A DNA stretch of 64,000 nt. Origin: Laguncularia racemosa. Taxonomy: Eukaryota > Streptophyta > Magnoliopsida > Myrtales > Combretaceae. The stretch lies in assembly GCA_037954665.1 (NCBI GenBank), contig JBBMOL010000023.1:1116001-1180000 (forward strand), in the 5' to 3' direction. Below, in pieces: positions 25,301 to 39,023 of the stretch (the first letter of the stretch is position 1; each line of letters starts with the position of its first letter). Made by a program: the position numbers and the translations under genes. The notes beneath the pieces were generated by a model that saw only the letters and a program-made list of their open reading frames with translations, made no database searches and had not been told where the DNA came from.

Positions 25301-27980
25301 TTGACACAAAATTTCCTAACTATCGATAAAAAAGTATTTTCAATATAGATCTGAGACTAAGAACTTAAAGCTTTCCCAAAATGTGGCATTTTTTCACATT
25401 CTACACAATACATTGGGTTACAACGCATTGGAAACGGTTATTAAAACCTACCATGATTTAATTGGTATCTTAGAAGTTAGATAGCACCCATATCAATATA
25501 AGAAAAATAGGAAAGAATCATTCTTCATTTGTTCCAAAATCTACAAAGTGTAAATAGAATATTTGAAATATTTGATTTCACACAATTTATTCACATTTCT
25601 ATTTAGAGGTGAAAACATAAATAGATGGATAAAAGAAATTCAAATTATTTAGATGATACTATTGCTAAATTTTCACAATTAGCATAATGATTTTTGCTTC
25701 TTTTTTTTTCTCCTTTTTTTACTTCTCATAGTTCTTTTCAATTCGAACTGGCTTATTTAGTTTTTACTTCTTCTTTTTTTCAAATCTAAAAAACATGGTT
25801 TGATTTTGGTTTTTTATTTATTTTTTCAAACCCCAAGAAACGATTTAACTCTAATTTACAATTCAATTTGGTCACTTTTTTTCCTTGTTCTAACTTTATT
25901 TACACCTAACTCTGTTTTTTTAACATGAAGCATTTAGCACCTCCAAGCTTCAAAAATGTACTTTTAGATTCTTATGTGATCATCTTGCAATTAATAAAAA
26001 AAAAAAACTAAAACTTAAACAACTATCCATATATATATAAAGAGAGATTTCCCATTTTTCTTTTTCTTTATAATTTTTTATTGCTTTGTTATGTTTTTTT
26101 TTTTAATTTATTTATCAAGGGTCATGTGTAGAGGTCTAAAAACATGTTTTTGAAAATTTATTGTTCTAAATGCTTAGTTTCAAAAATAAAGAGATTGAGC
26201 TCATAGACATAAGGGATTGAGTTTGCTATTTGCCCTAAAATAAATTGTTATACTTTGATATTATAAGTTACATTATTATTTTAATTAGTGTTATTGATAG
26301 TTTATTTTGTAATGCATGAATACTTTAACTAGAAATTTTCTGGCTGGAATAAGGAATAAAAACATTGGGAAATTTAATACTAGTGAGCTATGTATTTTTA
26401 AAATTCAAGGAAAAGAAAATGTTGGTCCAAAATAGGCGTGAGAGGCCTAGTTGAACCTGCCTTACGGCTACGGGCTTGATGATCGTTCTGGTCCGGCTTG
26501 CACACTAAATTTGAGGCTTGCTAAAAGTACTATCGTTATGTGAATATGCTAATTCCAATATCTTCTGGATATCATATCAATACAAATATTATCTTTTATG
26601 GAATTATACACGCACATTAAAGGAGTGTGTACCAATAAAATAATGTGTATTTTTTTTAATTTATGAAATAACGTACTCAAACAATTATTTCATTTGTGGT
26701 GCCTATTATATGAAAAGTTGATTAAAAAAAGGGCTTAATAAAGCTTGTAACTTTTCATATTTCTTATATTTTACATTGCTCTTATTTAAGTTTTAGGTCC
26801 ATTGATTTAATATCATTTTTTTCCAATTAAAAAGTGGTATAAACTTTCATTTATGATAGAAGAAGTAAAATAAAAGTAGGGTTACCCACTTAAGTATTGT
26901 TATTTTTTTTAATTTATGAAATAACGTACTCAAACAATTATTTCAAAAACAAGTTTCAAAGACATAAATCCGGTGTGCACCTTTGGTTTTGCCAAAATTT
27001 GTAAAATTAAAGGCACGGATAAGATCTATGCCTTTAGTATACACCCCGACTAATTCCACCGTCAAATTTTTTTTACTTAACAAGTGTACTAATTTTTTTT
27101 ATATACTCTACTATATATGCTTTTACATTTTCTTTGATAGTTATTTGTAATTTTTTTCAATATTCATTGATTTATCAAACAATGTCAAACAAATGCATAT
27201 AAATTCACTGGACAATATTAATTTCCATAAATAATTTATTAGATAATGTTAAAAAATTATCAATTTCATCTATTAATTTTCATCAACTAAAATCTTAAAT
27301 GGTAGATATACATATGAAATTAATAACAAAAAATAGATTCTTATCACATCCTATTTTTTCCCCTGACGAATTGTCTAACCAGCTAGGCAAACGCGTTTGT
27401 GGGCTTTCTTGACCTTGGACATGGAGCAAAACTAGCTTGTAACTCTTGTGTTGGATGCTGCTGGAAAGTATCGTTAAAGGCTCGAGGAGGCATTAGACTC
27501 AACTTTGTAGGATGAGGCTATGATTCACCTCGATACATTGGTTGTTTATTGGAGTGTTTCTTGTGCGAAGTAGGTGGTGTAGGATAGGACCACTAATGAA
27601 ATAACAATATAGTGTGATGTATGTGCTAAAAATCGAGACTCGAGCTATCACACATCACATCTGAATCCATTAGGAATTGTTAGTCTATGTTGGATTTTCT
27701 TGTGCCTCCTTTGGTTTCAAGGTTGTTGATATCTTGTGGTCCTACGACATGTAGGAATCAGTTGCAATTAGAATACTTCAATTGGTTATGCCTTAGCCTT
27801 AACCTCTATGCATTCTATTGGTGAGTCTGCAATTACAGTGTTACCTCCCCGTGGTGATGCATAAATTAAGACCATGAGTAGCTAGACTAATGGTCATGTC
27901 GAGATCCGATAATAGGTAGATTTATCTTAACATATCATCCGGCATATTAGAACAAAATGTAAATTAAATAAGGAACAGTT
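22301..27980. other. Gene-poor AT-rich intergenic region
   Basis: No supported coding sequence. Contains (TA)n near 22475-22490, poly-T tracts, GA runs (23655-23668), and a stretch about 23290-23560 with a TATAAAAGGAATCAATCACCTG-like phrase that looks like an old LTR promoter, without paired ends. A 45-bp perfect direct repeat at 26648 and 26901 is listed separately. Confidence 0.45.
26648..26945. repeat. 45-bp perfect direct repeat separated by 208 bp
   Basis: The sequence starting TATTTTTTTTAATTTATGAA and ending CAAACAATTATTTCA occurs identically at 26648-26692 and 26901-26945. The spacer is AT-rich and non-coding. Confidence 0.85.
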
Positions 27981-27984
27981 ATGC

Positions 27985-29405
27985 AATGATTCACCCAGCT
28001 AGTGTTAATGTTATACTTACAAAAAATCCAAGAATAGCTCCCGTGTGTCCAATATATTGCCGATTGATCGATCTATACCACCGCATGTATTCCTCATGCA
28101 CACTGCTAGGGCCCTCCAAGTACACCACCCGATCCACATATTGTTCCCACATAGATATATACACTATATGTTGCACCGACTAATCCACATCAACCCTCCA
28201 ACATAGGTCCATTTAATGGAGCTTTGATTGCGTGTTCACATCTTGCGAGATCTATTGAAACCTCCCAAACTGTCTTGCAACTCGGTCGAGGTAATGCCAC
28301 TTGACTATATGGAAACATATGAGTAGCATGCGAGTGGTCTAAATGTGCATGCCGCTTTTGCATAAATGCAGTAGCATGTTAATTAGATTCCCAACATACA
28401 GCTCCCACTCAACCTAAAAGATAGAAAATAATATTCAATATTAACAATCAATATAGTGAAATGGAGAAATTATATGAAAATAAAAGTTTACCAAAATACC
28501 TATTCATTATTTTGCTTGTTGAGCGCATCTTGATATACACTTAAAACATGAGTCAAGTGAAGTTGAGTGTCCTTCCATGTGTTCCAATGCGAGGCCAAGA
28601 GAGTTCTAGTTTCTATAATTAGCCCGTGTCAGCTAAGGGGCGCTATATGGGGAAATATGTCCCAAGCCTACACCTATAGGAGAATGACAGCTCCTTCAAT
28701 TTCGTATGCTGACGATAATGATGTGACACAAAGTTGGTGATATAACCAAACCAGATATGCAAACCCCTAGCCGTATGTTCCAACAATGTCGAAATGCTCA
28801 AGCAGAAGCAAAAATATCATGTGGATGAGGGTGCTAGATTTATCGACAAAGATAAATCCCCCCAATGGCTGCGATATATATGCACACATATAGCGATGAA
28901 TTTGCTCTCCATTGGTGTGGGTTTGAAGGATCTAGAACATATCACAAAGTCACGTCATGCTAATGCAACCCCCTTACTATTGGACCCCAGCCTTACCTCC
29001 AATAATCTCTCACATGTTGCACCTTAATCCATGTAATTATTCCTTGTAACTGCCTGACCATTCACGAGAAGACCTAAGTGGACCTTTACATCCCACAGGG
29101 TAATAGTAAACTCTCATGCCGGCATGTAGAATGTATGCATCCTTAATCTCCATCGCTCGACCAAGGCAATTATCATTTACTAATCCAATAGAATGAATGG
29201 CAAATAGCTTGTACTTTGAAATCTCTCCAAATGCAGGAATGACTTAATTCGATGATCAATAGAGATGATGCGCTCATCGCGATGAAGTGATGCCTCACAG
29301 TGTTGTACGACGAACTATGATTGTTCTTAAAATGATAACAAGTGAAATGTATAATTGATAATAAAGCATAAAGTAATCAACAAGTTAAATGTCGTTTACC
29401 TCTCT
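27985..29405 (-). pseudogene. MAIN-like plant mobile domain (PMD) pseudogene
   Basis: Degenerate copy of the plant mobile domain found in MAIN/MAIL proteins and in transposons. On the minus strand, in order: IIALVERWRLRMHTFYMPA then EFTITLWDVKVHLGLLVNG (about 29180-29045); GAVILL-stop-VWAWDIFPHIAP (about 28690-28630); HLTHVLSVYQDALNKQ (about 28560-28515); VKWHYLDRVARQFG (about 28310-28260); and YLEGPSSVHEEYMRWYRSIN (about 28120-28060). These match the family's ERWR...TFHLP, TITLQDV..LLGL, LLQxWAWERIP, EWHxPDRVxRQFG and YMRWYR signatures. Frames shift between blocks and several stops interrupt them, so it is not functional. Whether it came from a host gene or a PMD-carrying transposon cannot be told; in plants the transposon origin is common. 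No transposase is seen beside it. Confidence 0.8.
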
Positions 29406-29524
29406 ATCACAAACGACCTGTGATCAATGTTTCTCCTACTGCATCAACACCGATGGATCGAAGGTCCAAGCTCCATCTATTATGTAAAAAAAATAATAAA
29501 TAAATGTTACCATTAACATACCAA

Positions 29525-30180
29525 AATATTTACATTTATAATTAATACGAAATTTTTTCTAATTAATTTTCTAACACTTAATTAATGACATATTAAGAAC
29601 TAATCAATGTCTAATTAACGATTAATTAAAAATGAATTAATTTTACAACTACTTTTACAATAATACACAAACATATTACATTTACAATCAATATGAAAAT
29701 TTTTACTAATTAATCTCTTAATATTAATTAATGACATATTAATGACTAATTACTGTCTAATTAATAGTTAATTAATGATAACTTAAGTTTACAACTGCTT
29801 TTAAAATAACACACACAAATATATTATATTTACAATCAATACGAAATTACTAATTAATTTTCTAATGATTAATTAATGACACATTATGTTATTATAGTTA
29901 ATTAACAATAATTTAATTTTATAACTACTTCTATAAGAACATACAAAGATATTACATTTACAATCGATACGAAATTTTTTTCTAATGATTAATTAATGAC
30001 TAATTAGTGAGTAATTAATGATTATTTTTATAATAATTTTCACAACAACAAATGAAGACATTTTATCTATAAAAAATACTAAATTTTTTACTAATTCATT
30101 TTTTAATGTTAATATATATTAACGACTAATTAATTACTAATGAATGATTAATTACTAACTATCGGTATTTTAATAAAAAT
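29525..30180. repeat. AT-rich tandem repeat array, about five units with shrinking period
   Basis: A unit beginning TACATTTACAATCAATACGA and rich in TTAATTAATGAC recurs at about 29531, 29677, 29825, 29953 and 30058. The spacing falls from about 147 to 128 to 105 bp because internal parts are lost in later units. Copies are diverged. The array lies just upstream (minus-strand sense) of the PMD pseudogene. No coding content. Confidence 0.75.
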
Positions 30181-30184
30181 AGTA

Positions 30185-30969
30185 GAGTACAAACAAATGT
30201 ATTTAATTTTTTTTATGCATTGATGAAAAGTAATATAATAACAAAAAACTTATTTTTTTTCGAGAAAAATGTATCGAAATATAGTTTTGCTAAAAAAGTT
30301 AGAAACATTTCTTATAATATTCCTACACACATAAATATAGAAGTTAAATCTGCGTAAAATAAAAATTAAGAAAACGGAAAGTTTAAACTTATAAGAAAGA
30401 TGAAGAATAGAATAAGAAATTGAGATGTCTGATAATGAACAAGTATTAAGAATTTGTAAACTATTGGTGTAAAATCTTTTTTTTCTGTATTTGAGTTTAC
30501 ATGTTGTGATATTGTGTAAATATTTTGATATGTTAGGACATAGTCCTTGAAAAATTTAAAAGCCAATGGATGTGGGAGTTTTTTTTTTTTTTTTAATTAT
30601 GGGTTTTCACTTTTCATTGGTTTGCAATTCTCTTCAATCCACAAATTTTAAAAGCTTTTCAAGGGGTCTTTTTAGGACGTTGATTGACATTCAATGCTCA
30701 TGCTTTTCAAACTAAAATTTATTAAGGGATGGATGAGAGGAAGGCCAAGAGAGTCGCCAGTTTGACGTATAGATTATGGAAACTCATGTCTTCCTCGTAT
30801 TCCATCTACTATTCTCATCAAGTGATCGCTCTACTGTTAGCTTTTCTTCATATTCCAAAGTAAAAGGCCCATGAAAAAAAATAAAAAAGAAAAAGAAAGA
30901 AAGTGTTTTGGCACTTCGTTAACAGTCGAATTCTCCGTACAGTGCTCATGTTATCGATTCTAAATTTTA
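30185..30969. other. Short intergenic stretch without recognisable features
   Basis: AT-rich, with a T17 run near 30578-30594 and an AAAG-rich tract near 30875-30900. The minus-strand open frame 30366-30566 is low-complexity and hydrophobic by composition only. Nothing supportable. Confidence 0.4.
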
Positions 30970-30972
30970 ATA

Positions 30973-32127
30973 GGTAAAATTTGGTTACTAGTACTGGACA
31001 GAACAATGAGCATTAGACAGTATAAAATAAAAAAGATTGGATAAAAAAAAATTATATCACGTTTGATTTGTTCAGTATTGAACAAAGATTTTTGTGCTGT
31101 CCAGTATTTAGAATTGTAAAGTACTTAACTGAATATAGTAAATTTGATAATTATACCCATTTTAATTATATCATGATTATTTATACAATTTGAAGAGATT
31201 ATAAATTATATAAAATAATTCGTGTAAATTCATTGATTGAAAAAATTTAATAATTCATATTATAAATTATAATAATTTATGTTATATTTAATAAAATAAC
31301 ACATTACTTACTTTTCTTTTATTTTAAAAATGATGTTTCGATATAGTATATATACATGATAAATAATATACAACATAAAAGAATATTGACTTGAAATTAG
31401 CAATAAACATGGTTTAAAAAAAAAAACTTATGTTATATTATTTTTCTCATGCTATGTAATTTTCTTTGTTTTTATCATACTGAAAATCAAAACATGAGTT
31501 TGGAATCAAGTTAGGACATGTGATGATCTATTTATACATGAAAGATTGATCCACCACCACCATCCCATTTCAACAGACATCTAAACGCACAGCGACAACC
31601 AATGAAGAGCATGCGACGAAGATAGAAAAGCAAGTGAGGGAAATCTAAAAGGACGGTGATAACCACAAGTAGAGCATGCGGGAACATAAAAAAGCAAGCA
31701 AGAATGTGAAAAAGAATGGAAGGATACGAACTTGACGGCGACTTCTGGCGTGACGACGGCGACGTTCGAATAGCGGTCGATTGCACGATGAATCCTGTTG
31801 TTGGAGCGGTGCCGATGGGTTTTCCTACTGCACTTGAAGGGCAAGCTAGTGCGATGCGAATGGGTTCGAATAAAAAGTGTTTGGAGAGGTAAGGTTTGTT
31901 TGTAAAGAGAAAAATATGAAAGGCAAGTTGGAGATTTCGAAAAAAATAAAATTTTGTCTAGTATCAGATTTTTTTGTACCTAATTACATGTGGTACAAAA
32001 ATTTGTCATTTTGTTCAGTACCACATTAAATTTTTATCGAGTACTTTTTTCATGAATGGCAAATAAACGTAGAATAAAAAAATTTGTCCCATCGAGTACC
32101 ACATTTTTGTGGCAACCAAACCCTACC
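30973..32127. mobile_element. Non-autonomous DNA transposon (MITE-family founder-like), 1155 bp
   Basis: Ends match as an inverted repeat: left GGTAAAATTTGGTTAC, right (reverse complement) GGTAGGGTTTGGTTGCC. Both sides are flanked by ATA (30970-30972, 32128-32130), a candidate 3-bp target duplication. Both arms carry repeats of a TGGTACTGAAC / GTCCAGTATT motif. The centre (31545-31860) is notably more GC-rich and open on the minus strand (31532-31844), but it shows no transposase motif. The arms resemble the smaller copies at 34049, 39024 and 44450, so this may be a longer relative. Confidence 0.5.
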
Positions 32128-32130
32128 ATA

Positions 32131-34045
32131 GTTTCTACTTGTTTTTCTTGTACAAAATTAAAAAAGAAGATCAAAGAAAGTTTTTTGCCATAAAGGTTTT
32201 GTTTCTTTTCCTTGGATTTGATAACTCAATCCAACCTTGTTTCTGTGGTCTTGTAAATTTCTGGCATGACCCCAATGGGTCATCTCTCCTCTACCCTCGA
32301 TAAAGAGAGCGAAAAAAAAATGAATAAATAAATCTATTCGTAATTTCTCGACACCTAGAAAAACTAGCTTTAGAAACAGTCAATTTACCACTAGTCTGAG
32401 TTTATTTGAAAAAAGAAGCACCGTTTTTATAGGGATCAATTTTCTATATGAGGCTTTAGAAGATTTATGCGTGAAGCTTTGCTCTGAAGATTTATTATTT
32501 TCCAGTAATTTAGATTTTTTACCATTCTTCTGTTCTTTATTATTTTATTAATTTATAAGTTATTTTATTTAGGCTTTACATTTCAATCCTTTTATTAGTG
32601 GTTTTTTTTTTTTACTAGATTATTAGTGGTTAATTACCCAATTGCCTTAGGGGTGGTAGGATTTCATTATAAATACTTTGTAAGACATTATTATTTTTTA
32701 TTTGTTTATAATAGTTTCCAAACGAAATCTTATGAGAGTTTCTCTATATTTCTTTTATCTTATCAATTCTCTTTTAATTGTGGTGGCAACCTTTTAATTT
32801 GATCAATTATGCATAATATCAATCGGTTGAATTAAAATCGATTATTTTATTCAATTGTGTGTCATAATTTAAGATCTTGTTTAGTTTTTAGTTGTGCATC
32901 ATATCAATTGAAAATTAAACAAATCTTAGTTTGATTTAATTTTGATGTATTATATATTATTTTTGTTTTTTTTTATTTAATAATAAAAAATTACAAAACC
33001 CAATAATACCAAAAATATCAAATTTATTAATTTCTATTCAAGAATTTAAGGCTTTGTTGTGTATTTACTCAAATATGGATTTTTATCTATATCAACTTTA
33101 TATGTTCTTTGGTGTCCCTCCACATGTTCTAAAGAATAACAAAGTAAGAAACTAGGTCCTTTCTCTTACCTTTTTAGCATTTCATAGACAATCATCAAGG
33201 AAGTTTGTCTATTATGCATGGAATTTAATTTTTTCCATAGAGCAATGACTATGGTTTCTTGAGCAACATGATAATAAACACGGTCATCCACCTAATATTG
33301 GATATAAACCAACATTTATTATATGCATAATAACCATAGATTTATCCTTTAACTTTGCACTGTTACCGTTCATACAAATCTTCACAATATATATGAACTC
33401 TCTTAACCAATTTTCAAATTCAATAATTTAAAGAATTTGACCTTATTATGGCAACCAATGATTCTGCCATACTTACTTATAGAAAACCATTTTTTTTCTT
33501 CTTTTTTTTTAAATCCAAGTTTATATCACTTGATAGAAAACATAATGCCCCTTGATGACAAAATATTTTTGTCCTGGTGTCTAGTATTTATGTGGAAAAC
33601 CTTAATTGGAAAAAAAAAATATTCACGAGACTATAGTAAAAAATCTTACACTATCATCAAACAATGGCTTACAATGTATCACATCACTAGTTTTACTAAT
33701 AGATAACTAAAGCTTCACCAAATTGATAGATGTTGACAATAATTGTAAAATAAGCCAGTTTATGGATCGTGGCAATACATATTCAACATAAACAACTAAG
33801 GATTGACAAAAATCCAAAACAAATAAACTTATAATACTCCATATCACAAACCTTGTATTGAAGTCTCATTATAGCCAATTGGTGATGGATCCAAAGTTGC
33901 TCCACCGGATTTAATTTTCCACTTGCGATTTCGTTAAAGAAGATCAACAGAGACCACCACTCTATTTATTTCTTGGTTAAAACCAATTTTTCTTCTCAGG
34001 TTATAATCATACTTGAATTTTAATGTTTCTTCTTCTTTTCGATGT
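32131..34045. other. Gene-free AT-rich intergenic region
   Basis: No coding region, RNA gene or element end recognised. Open frames 32109-32303 and 33437-33706 are AT-driven and lack domains. Confidence 0.4.
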
Positions 34046-34048
34046 TTA

Positions 34049-34291
34049 CTATTTGAATACATAAAATATTGTACTAAATATGATATACAAAGTACTAGAT
34101 AATGATTTTTGTATTTTTATTAAGTAAATTTGATTTTTATATAATATTTTATATAATATAAAATATAAATATTTTATCCAATACTTTATGATCTTTTATT
34201 TTTTAATAACCAGGAAAATATACAAATCAAATAAACGATAAAATATTTTATCTAGTTCAATACCATAAAATTTTTACAACTAAATGACACC
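34049..34291 (-). mobile_element. MITE, 243 bp (same family as 39024 and 44450)
   Basis: On the minus strand it starts GGTGTCATTTAGTTGTAAAA and ends GTATTCAAATAG, an imperfect inverted repeat. It is flanked by TTA on both sides (34046-34048, 34292-34294), matching the TWA target preference of PIF/Harbinger. It aligns along its length with the copy at 39024 (shared TTTATTTGATTTGTATATTT and ACAAAAATCATTATCTAGTA). No coding capacity. Confidence 0.65.
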
Positions 34292-34324
34292 TTAAAGTAT
34301 TAGATATCAGTATTGCATGATTCT

Positions 34325-34850
34325 CGTTTCCATATGTTGGGTCTAACTTGTGGGTTATAATGGGCTTTCAAGGAAAGATGAGCTTGTAAAAGTAACATAC
34401 CTAAGCTAAAGGTGGCATCAAGGACTTACTTCGGTATTGTCACTCTAATGCTTAAATCAATAAGGAGACAGAGAAAGTGTAGAGAGATCACACAAATAAG
34501 TAAAGGTAGCAATTATGTGTATGTGTGTCTTGCTTTCGATCCCCTTATCCTTAGATGCGTTTTTTATATCTAGACCATGTAAGGGATGGTCAACTTATGA
34601 TTGACCTTTCCTATACCCCTATGTCCATAGGCATTTAATGCTTAGTGTGCTCCTCTAAATATTAGGGCAAATTATTGGTTATCAAGTTTTAATCAGGATG
34701 CGACATTAGACCCTAACTCTTGATTGGCGTGTAACACCTATGAACAAGAAGTGGATTGACCTTAGGGCTCAGCCATCTCCCAAGACTGGCTTAGGCCTAG
34801 GTTTGAAAGCACATTCGCAAAATGGCTATCAATAGATATAATAATAGCAT
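34325..34850. repeat. Possible solo-LTR-like fragment
   Basis: Starts TGTTGGGTCTAACTTGTGGG and is compositionally unlike the AT-rich surroundings, with transcript-like text (ATGCGTTTTTTATATCTAGACC). No partner, primer-binding site or clear target duplication was found. Weak call. Confidence 0.2.
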
Positions 34851-36611
34851 ATTATTGTACTTCATATTTCATTCATTTTCTTTCTCTTTGTGAGTTTCAA
34901 ATGGTACTAGCAGCTGAAATAAATTAGCATAGTTTTATTTGGCCTTAATGCTTTTTTATTTTTGTTTATCACAACAATAATGTAGCACTCCCATGTCACT
35001 TAAAATAAATAAATAAAGAAAGAAAGAAGAATAAGATAATAGTACCAAGAAGCGCTTCTCTTGTACTTTAATCAATATGAGTTCCAGGAAGGATGGAGAA
35101 AAATATATTGGCATCATTTTGATTATTTATGAATTTTTACTAAGAAAAAGAAATAAAAAAAAATTAATCATAATTTTTACGATCAATTTATCTAACTCCT
35201 TGGATATTTATACACTTTTAAGTCTTCAATGTTTTCTCTATATGCATATAAATGTTTTTATGCTTATAAACTAAAATCATCATACAATAACATATGTATG
35301 ATAAATATTTGTCATTTTTAATTTTTGTATCAAGTGTATCTCCAATAATTGTACATGCATATGTAAATAAAAAATTAATATATAATTATAAATTTTTTGC
35401 TTGATCAAAGTAAGTATATGAATATAATTAAAATCTATACACTCAAGAAAGAGAGTTGTGGGTAACAACTACTTATTTAATGGACACAAAGGGAAGTAGA
35501 TCTTGGCGTCTATCTTACTAATATCAAGAACTTTAAATCTTATATTAAATATTTAAATTTTTAATAAATTATTATTATTTTTTTACTAATTATAATAAAA
35601 GATTAGGAATTGAAATTTAATATACTCTATTAAAAGATGAAAATCGTGCTGAGCTACGAACTGATAAATTATTTACTTTTATATTCTTGAGACCTAAAAT
35701 TTTTTAAATTTGCAACTTGCTTCCTTAGAACAAATACGTGCTTGTATTAAACTGTCACCTTATATTGCGGCGATCATCATCCAGCCTTTAAAACTTTAAA
35801 GTGAGTAGTGCTGGTATAAATATTATTTTTTATATATAAATAAAGCATATTTCGAGATCAAATAACTAACCAAATATAAATACTTCAATAATATAATAAC
35901 TAGTGCAATACTAATTATCATTTCACATAATTCAACATTTCAGTTCGACAAGGCTTGTCATGACCATCATATTTACATCGTCAATTGTACATATACGTCA
36001 TACAAATGTATGTGCCCATAATTTAACTCCAGAATCACATCGATCCATTTTTTTAGCACTGTAAACTATGGTTGCATGTGAATTTTAAAGTTAGATTTAT
36101 TGTTTGTGATTTCAAGTGCAATTCTCCTTCTTTGTAAGGTTTATTCGTGAGACAAAAAAAAAAAAAGAGAAGATTTGAGGATGTCTTAGGGTTATTGGCA
36201 TTGGGAACTAGCTTGACCAGAACTTCGACATTCCTAACTTGTTGGAGATGTGTATAAGAAATTTGAGAGGAAGATGTGAGTGAGTGTATGTTATAGAGAG
36301 TGATTGTGAGTTTGAGTATAATAATGTTTTTGTTTTAGTTTTAGTCACTTAAGGTATTGTTATGGTTTTATCAATTTTCATTAGAACTATGTTATTCTTT
36401 TAAGTTATATTTATTATTTATCTCATAGTAAATAGTTTCTATTCTTTTTTTTTAATAACTAATAAAATTAAATGTTATCTATTAAAAAATAATAGTTAAT
36501 TTATAGGTTTTATGTGATGGCTCCATTTTTTTTAATAAATGCGATAGTTAAATTTCAATTAATATATGTATTTCAATTTAAAGGTGAAATTTATTTATTT
36601 TTAAGCTTTTT
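34851..36611. other. Gene-free AT-rich intergenic region
   Basis: No gene or element recognised. Contains AAAT/AAAG short repeats near 35005-35030 and long AT stretches. Ends where the left copy of the 4-kb segmental duplication begins. Confidence 0.4.
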
Positions 36612-39023
36612 ATGAAGTGTATTGAGTATTTGTAATCATTTGGTAGTCAACTTTGAAGTTCCCTATTAAGTATTAGAAAGCACTAATGCACCTGTGTGTG
36701 TTTTTTTTCTTTCTTTCTCTCTTTCTTTTTTTATGTTTTTTTAATGCTAATACACTCGTTAATAAAATCATTTGTATATTTATGATGTAATAGAATTTTA
36801 ATAACAAGTGGATATTTTTCTATAAAAAATTTTAATATTGACTTAAATAAGATAAGTCTACCACCTTAATTATATGATCCCGCAAATGTCCCTAGTTAAA
36901 ATGTATAAATTTATGATTATGCAATTGATTTAATATCAATTTTATTCCAAGTTGCAATATTGTAGAGAAAGGTTAAGGGCTTAAACGACAAACTCGAGTT
37001 TGTCGCATACCTATATATCATTTCCCTTGTGTAATATTTTTTAGGTCCTTATATTAATGCCAATGATGTTACTCGACAATTATAGAATTCGATTTTTTTT
37101 CCCCTAAACAAAGTTGCACATGAGTCTAAATTCGAAATCTATTGCGAAGTTGGTAATCAGATTTTAGGATTTCACAAGGATGATATTGATTAAGAGCCAA
37201 GTAATGTAAATTAGTCAATCAATATACTTGTAGGATGTTTCATTAATTTTATAAAAGTAGAATAGAATAAATATTCATTCTTTATAGATCTATTCTCATG
37301 ATTAGTGGATTTGCTATTCTATAAAATTGCTATTGTTAAAAAAAAAAAAATCTTTTTCAGGACTAAAGAGAAACTTGTTTTTACATTATTTTCAACATTT
37401 TTTTAAAATGGTTACAACAGTAGAGTAGAATTCGAATTTATTTCATTAAACTAAGAGATCGGCGTTTGTGTCAATAGATTGCAAATACCTTAAATTTTTA
37501 GCACATTTTCATATCCACCAATCAATCTTTAAAAAAATTATTAGAAATAGTTATTATCACTCTAGTCTATTTTTAAGAATTATTATTTTATTCAATTCTA
37601 TACACTGTAGCGGTACATGTTATTAATGTTTTTATAAACATCGACATCCACTTAAGCACGTCCACTCACAAGTATTGCGGTTAAGTGGATCACCATCCCA
37701 ACCAGTTAAAGCTTATTTGAGCAGATACTTTGGAATACAATACTCACACATTGCAAATTGATGAATATGCATTTTAACTTGTACAGGCTAAGGATAATTC
37801 TTATAACACGTGGTATATAAGAAAAGAGCGTCGTTAGCTGCTATTGCAACGTTCAGTAATTTTGATAAATCCATTATGCATAAATACTCTATTTGCTTAA
37901 CTTAACATGTGGATCATCATTTAGGCTAGTCATTATGGTATAATTACTACTTTATTTGTTTCCATTCTATATATCCTCATCGAATATGATATATTGTTTT
38001 TTTTTTATCATTCTTTTAACTATCTTATCTTTCATTTCTAATTGTATTTCATTTAAATTTAATTTTCATCTTGTATTTAATAAATATGAAAAAGAAAATC
38101 GAAAAGATTCTTAAATGCTATCTAAATTAGCCTGAAATCCTGCTACCTTATTCATGCACAAGCTTGATGCTATCATATAATATATGATGTAACAAGCATA
38201 GTTCAGAAGCATAGGCCACTGCACTATAACCAGTCTAATCCTCTAGAGAGAGAAAAAAGGAATAAAAAAGGGTCAATTTTCTTAACAAAGTGCCTTTCAT
38301 CACACAACTAGAAAAGTAAAGAGAGTTCGAATAATCAAGTTGTTCTAATTTATCCTCATCTAGTTATCTTTAATTAACTTTGAAGAGACCTAAAAAAGCA
38401 CCCATCTAATAAGGAATCACTGCTTTATTCCTAAAGTACTTTAATAATTCTCCTTCTAGTTCAATCATACATACATCAATTGTAAATAAATTGAATCAAA
38501 ATGGTAAGGTATTGAGTTTAGAATTTATTGAACTTAGAATTTTAAGTTCCAACTTGACTCAAAGTGACTGCTAGTAAGCTTGAGTTTGTGTCAATTAATC
38601 TTGCTTAGACTTGATTTTTTTAAATAATATATTTATTTTAAGTCAAAATAATGTTGATATGCAAACTCGACTCAAAATTTAGTGATATTTAAATTTGAGA
38701 AATTCCAATTAAGGTCATGAGCAAGTTGAGCTAAATATCATGAAGTTCCAACTTTTTTTGATAAATTACTCAACTAGTTTGAGTTCAAACTCAAATCAAT
38801 TATTGTCGAATCAAACTTGAGTAGGTTGGACTCGTTTACAATTCTAATATCAACACAATAACAGAACTCACTTAAGTTAATGCATCCATGGCTTAGTTGA
38901 ATCAAGACTTTAGATGCAAGTGTTATCATAGCTAAATTTTGGGAATAATTTCTTTGAAAATGTTGCATGCTAATATCTTAAATGGTGTAAACTAAGGATA
39001 GATGTTATTATTACATATACTAA

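Noticed and set aside
28794..29027. Plus-strand open frame of 77 residues
   Set aside because: It lies antisense to the PMD pseudogene, whose family motifs are clear on the minus strand; the plus frame has none.
31532..31844. Two overlapping minus-strand frames in the GC-richer core of the 1155-bp element
   Set aside because: Cys/His/Ser-rich translations without transposase motifs; open because of base composition. Kept only as a note in the element entry.
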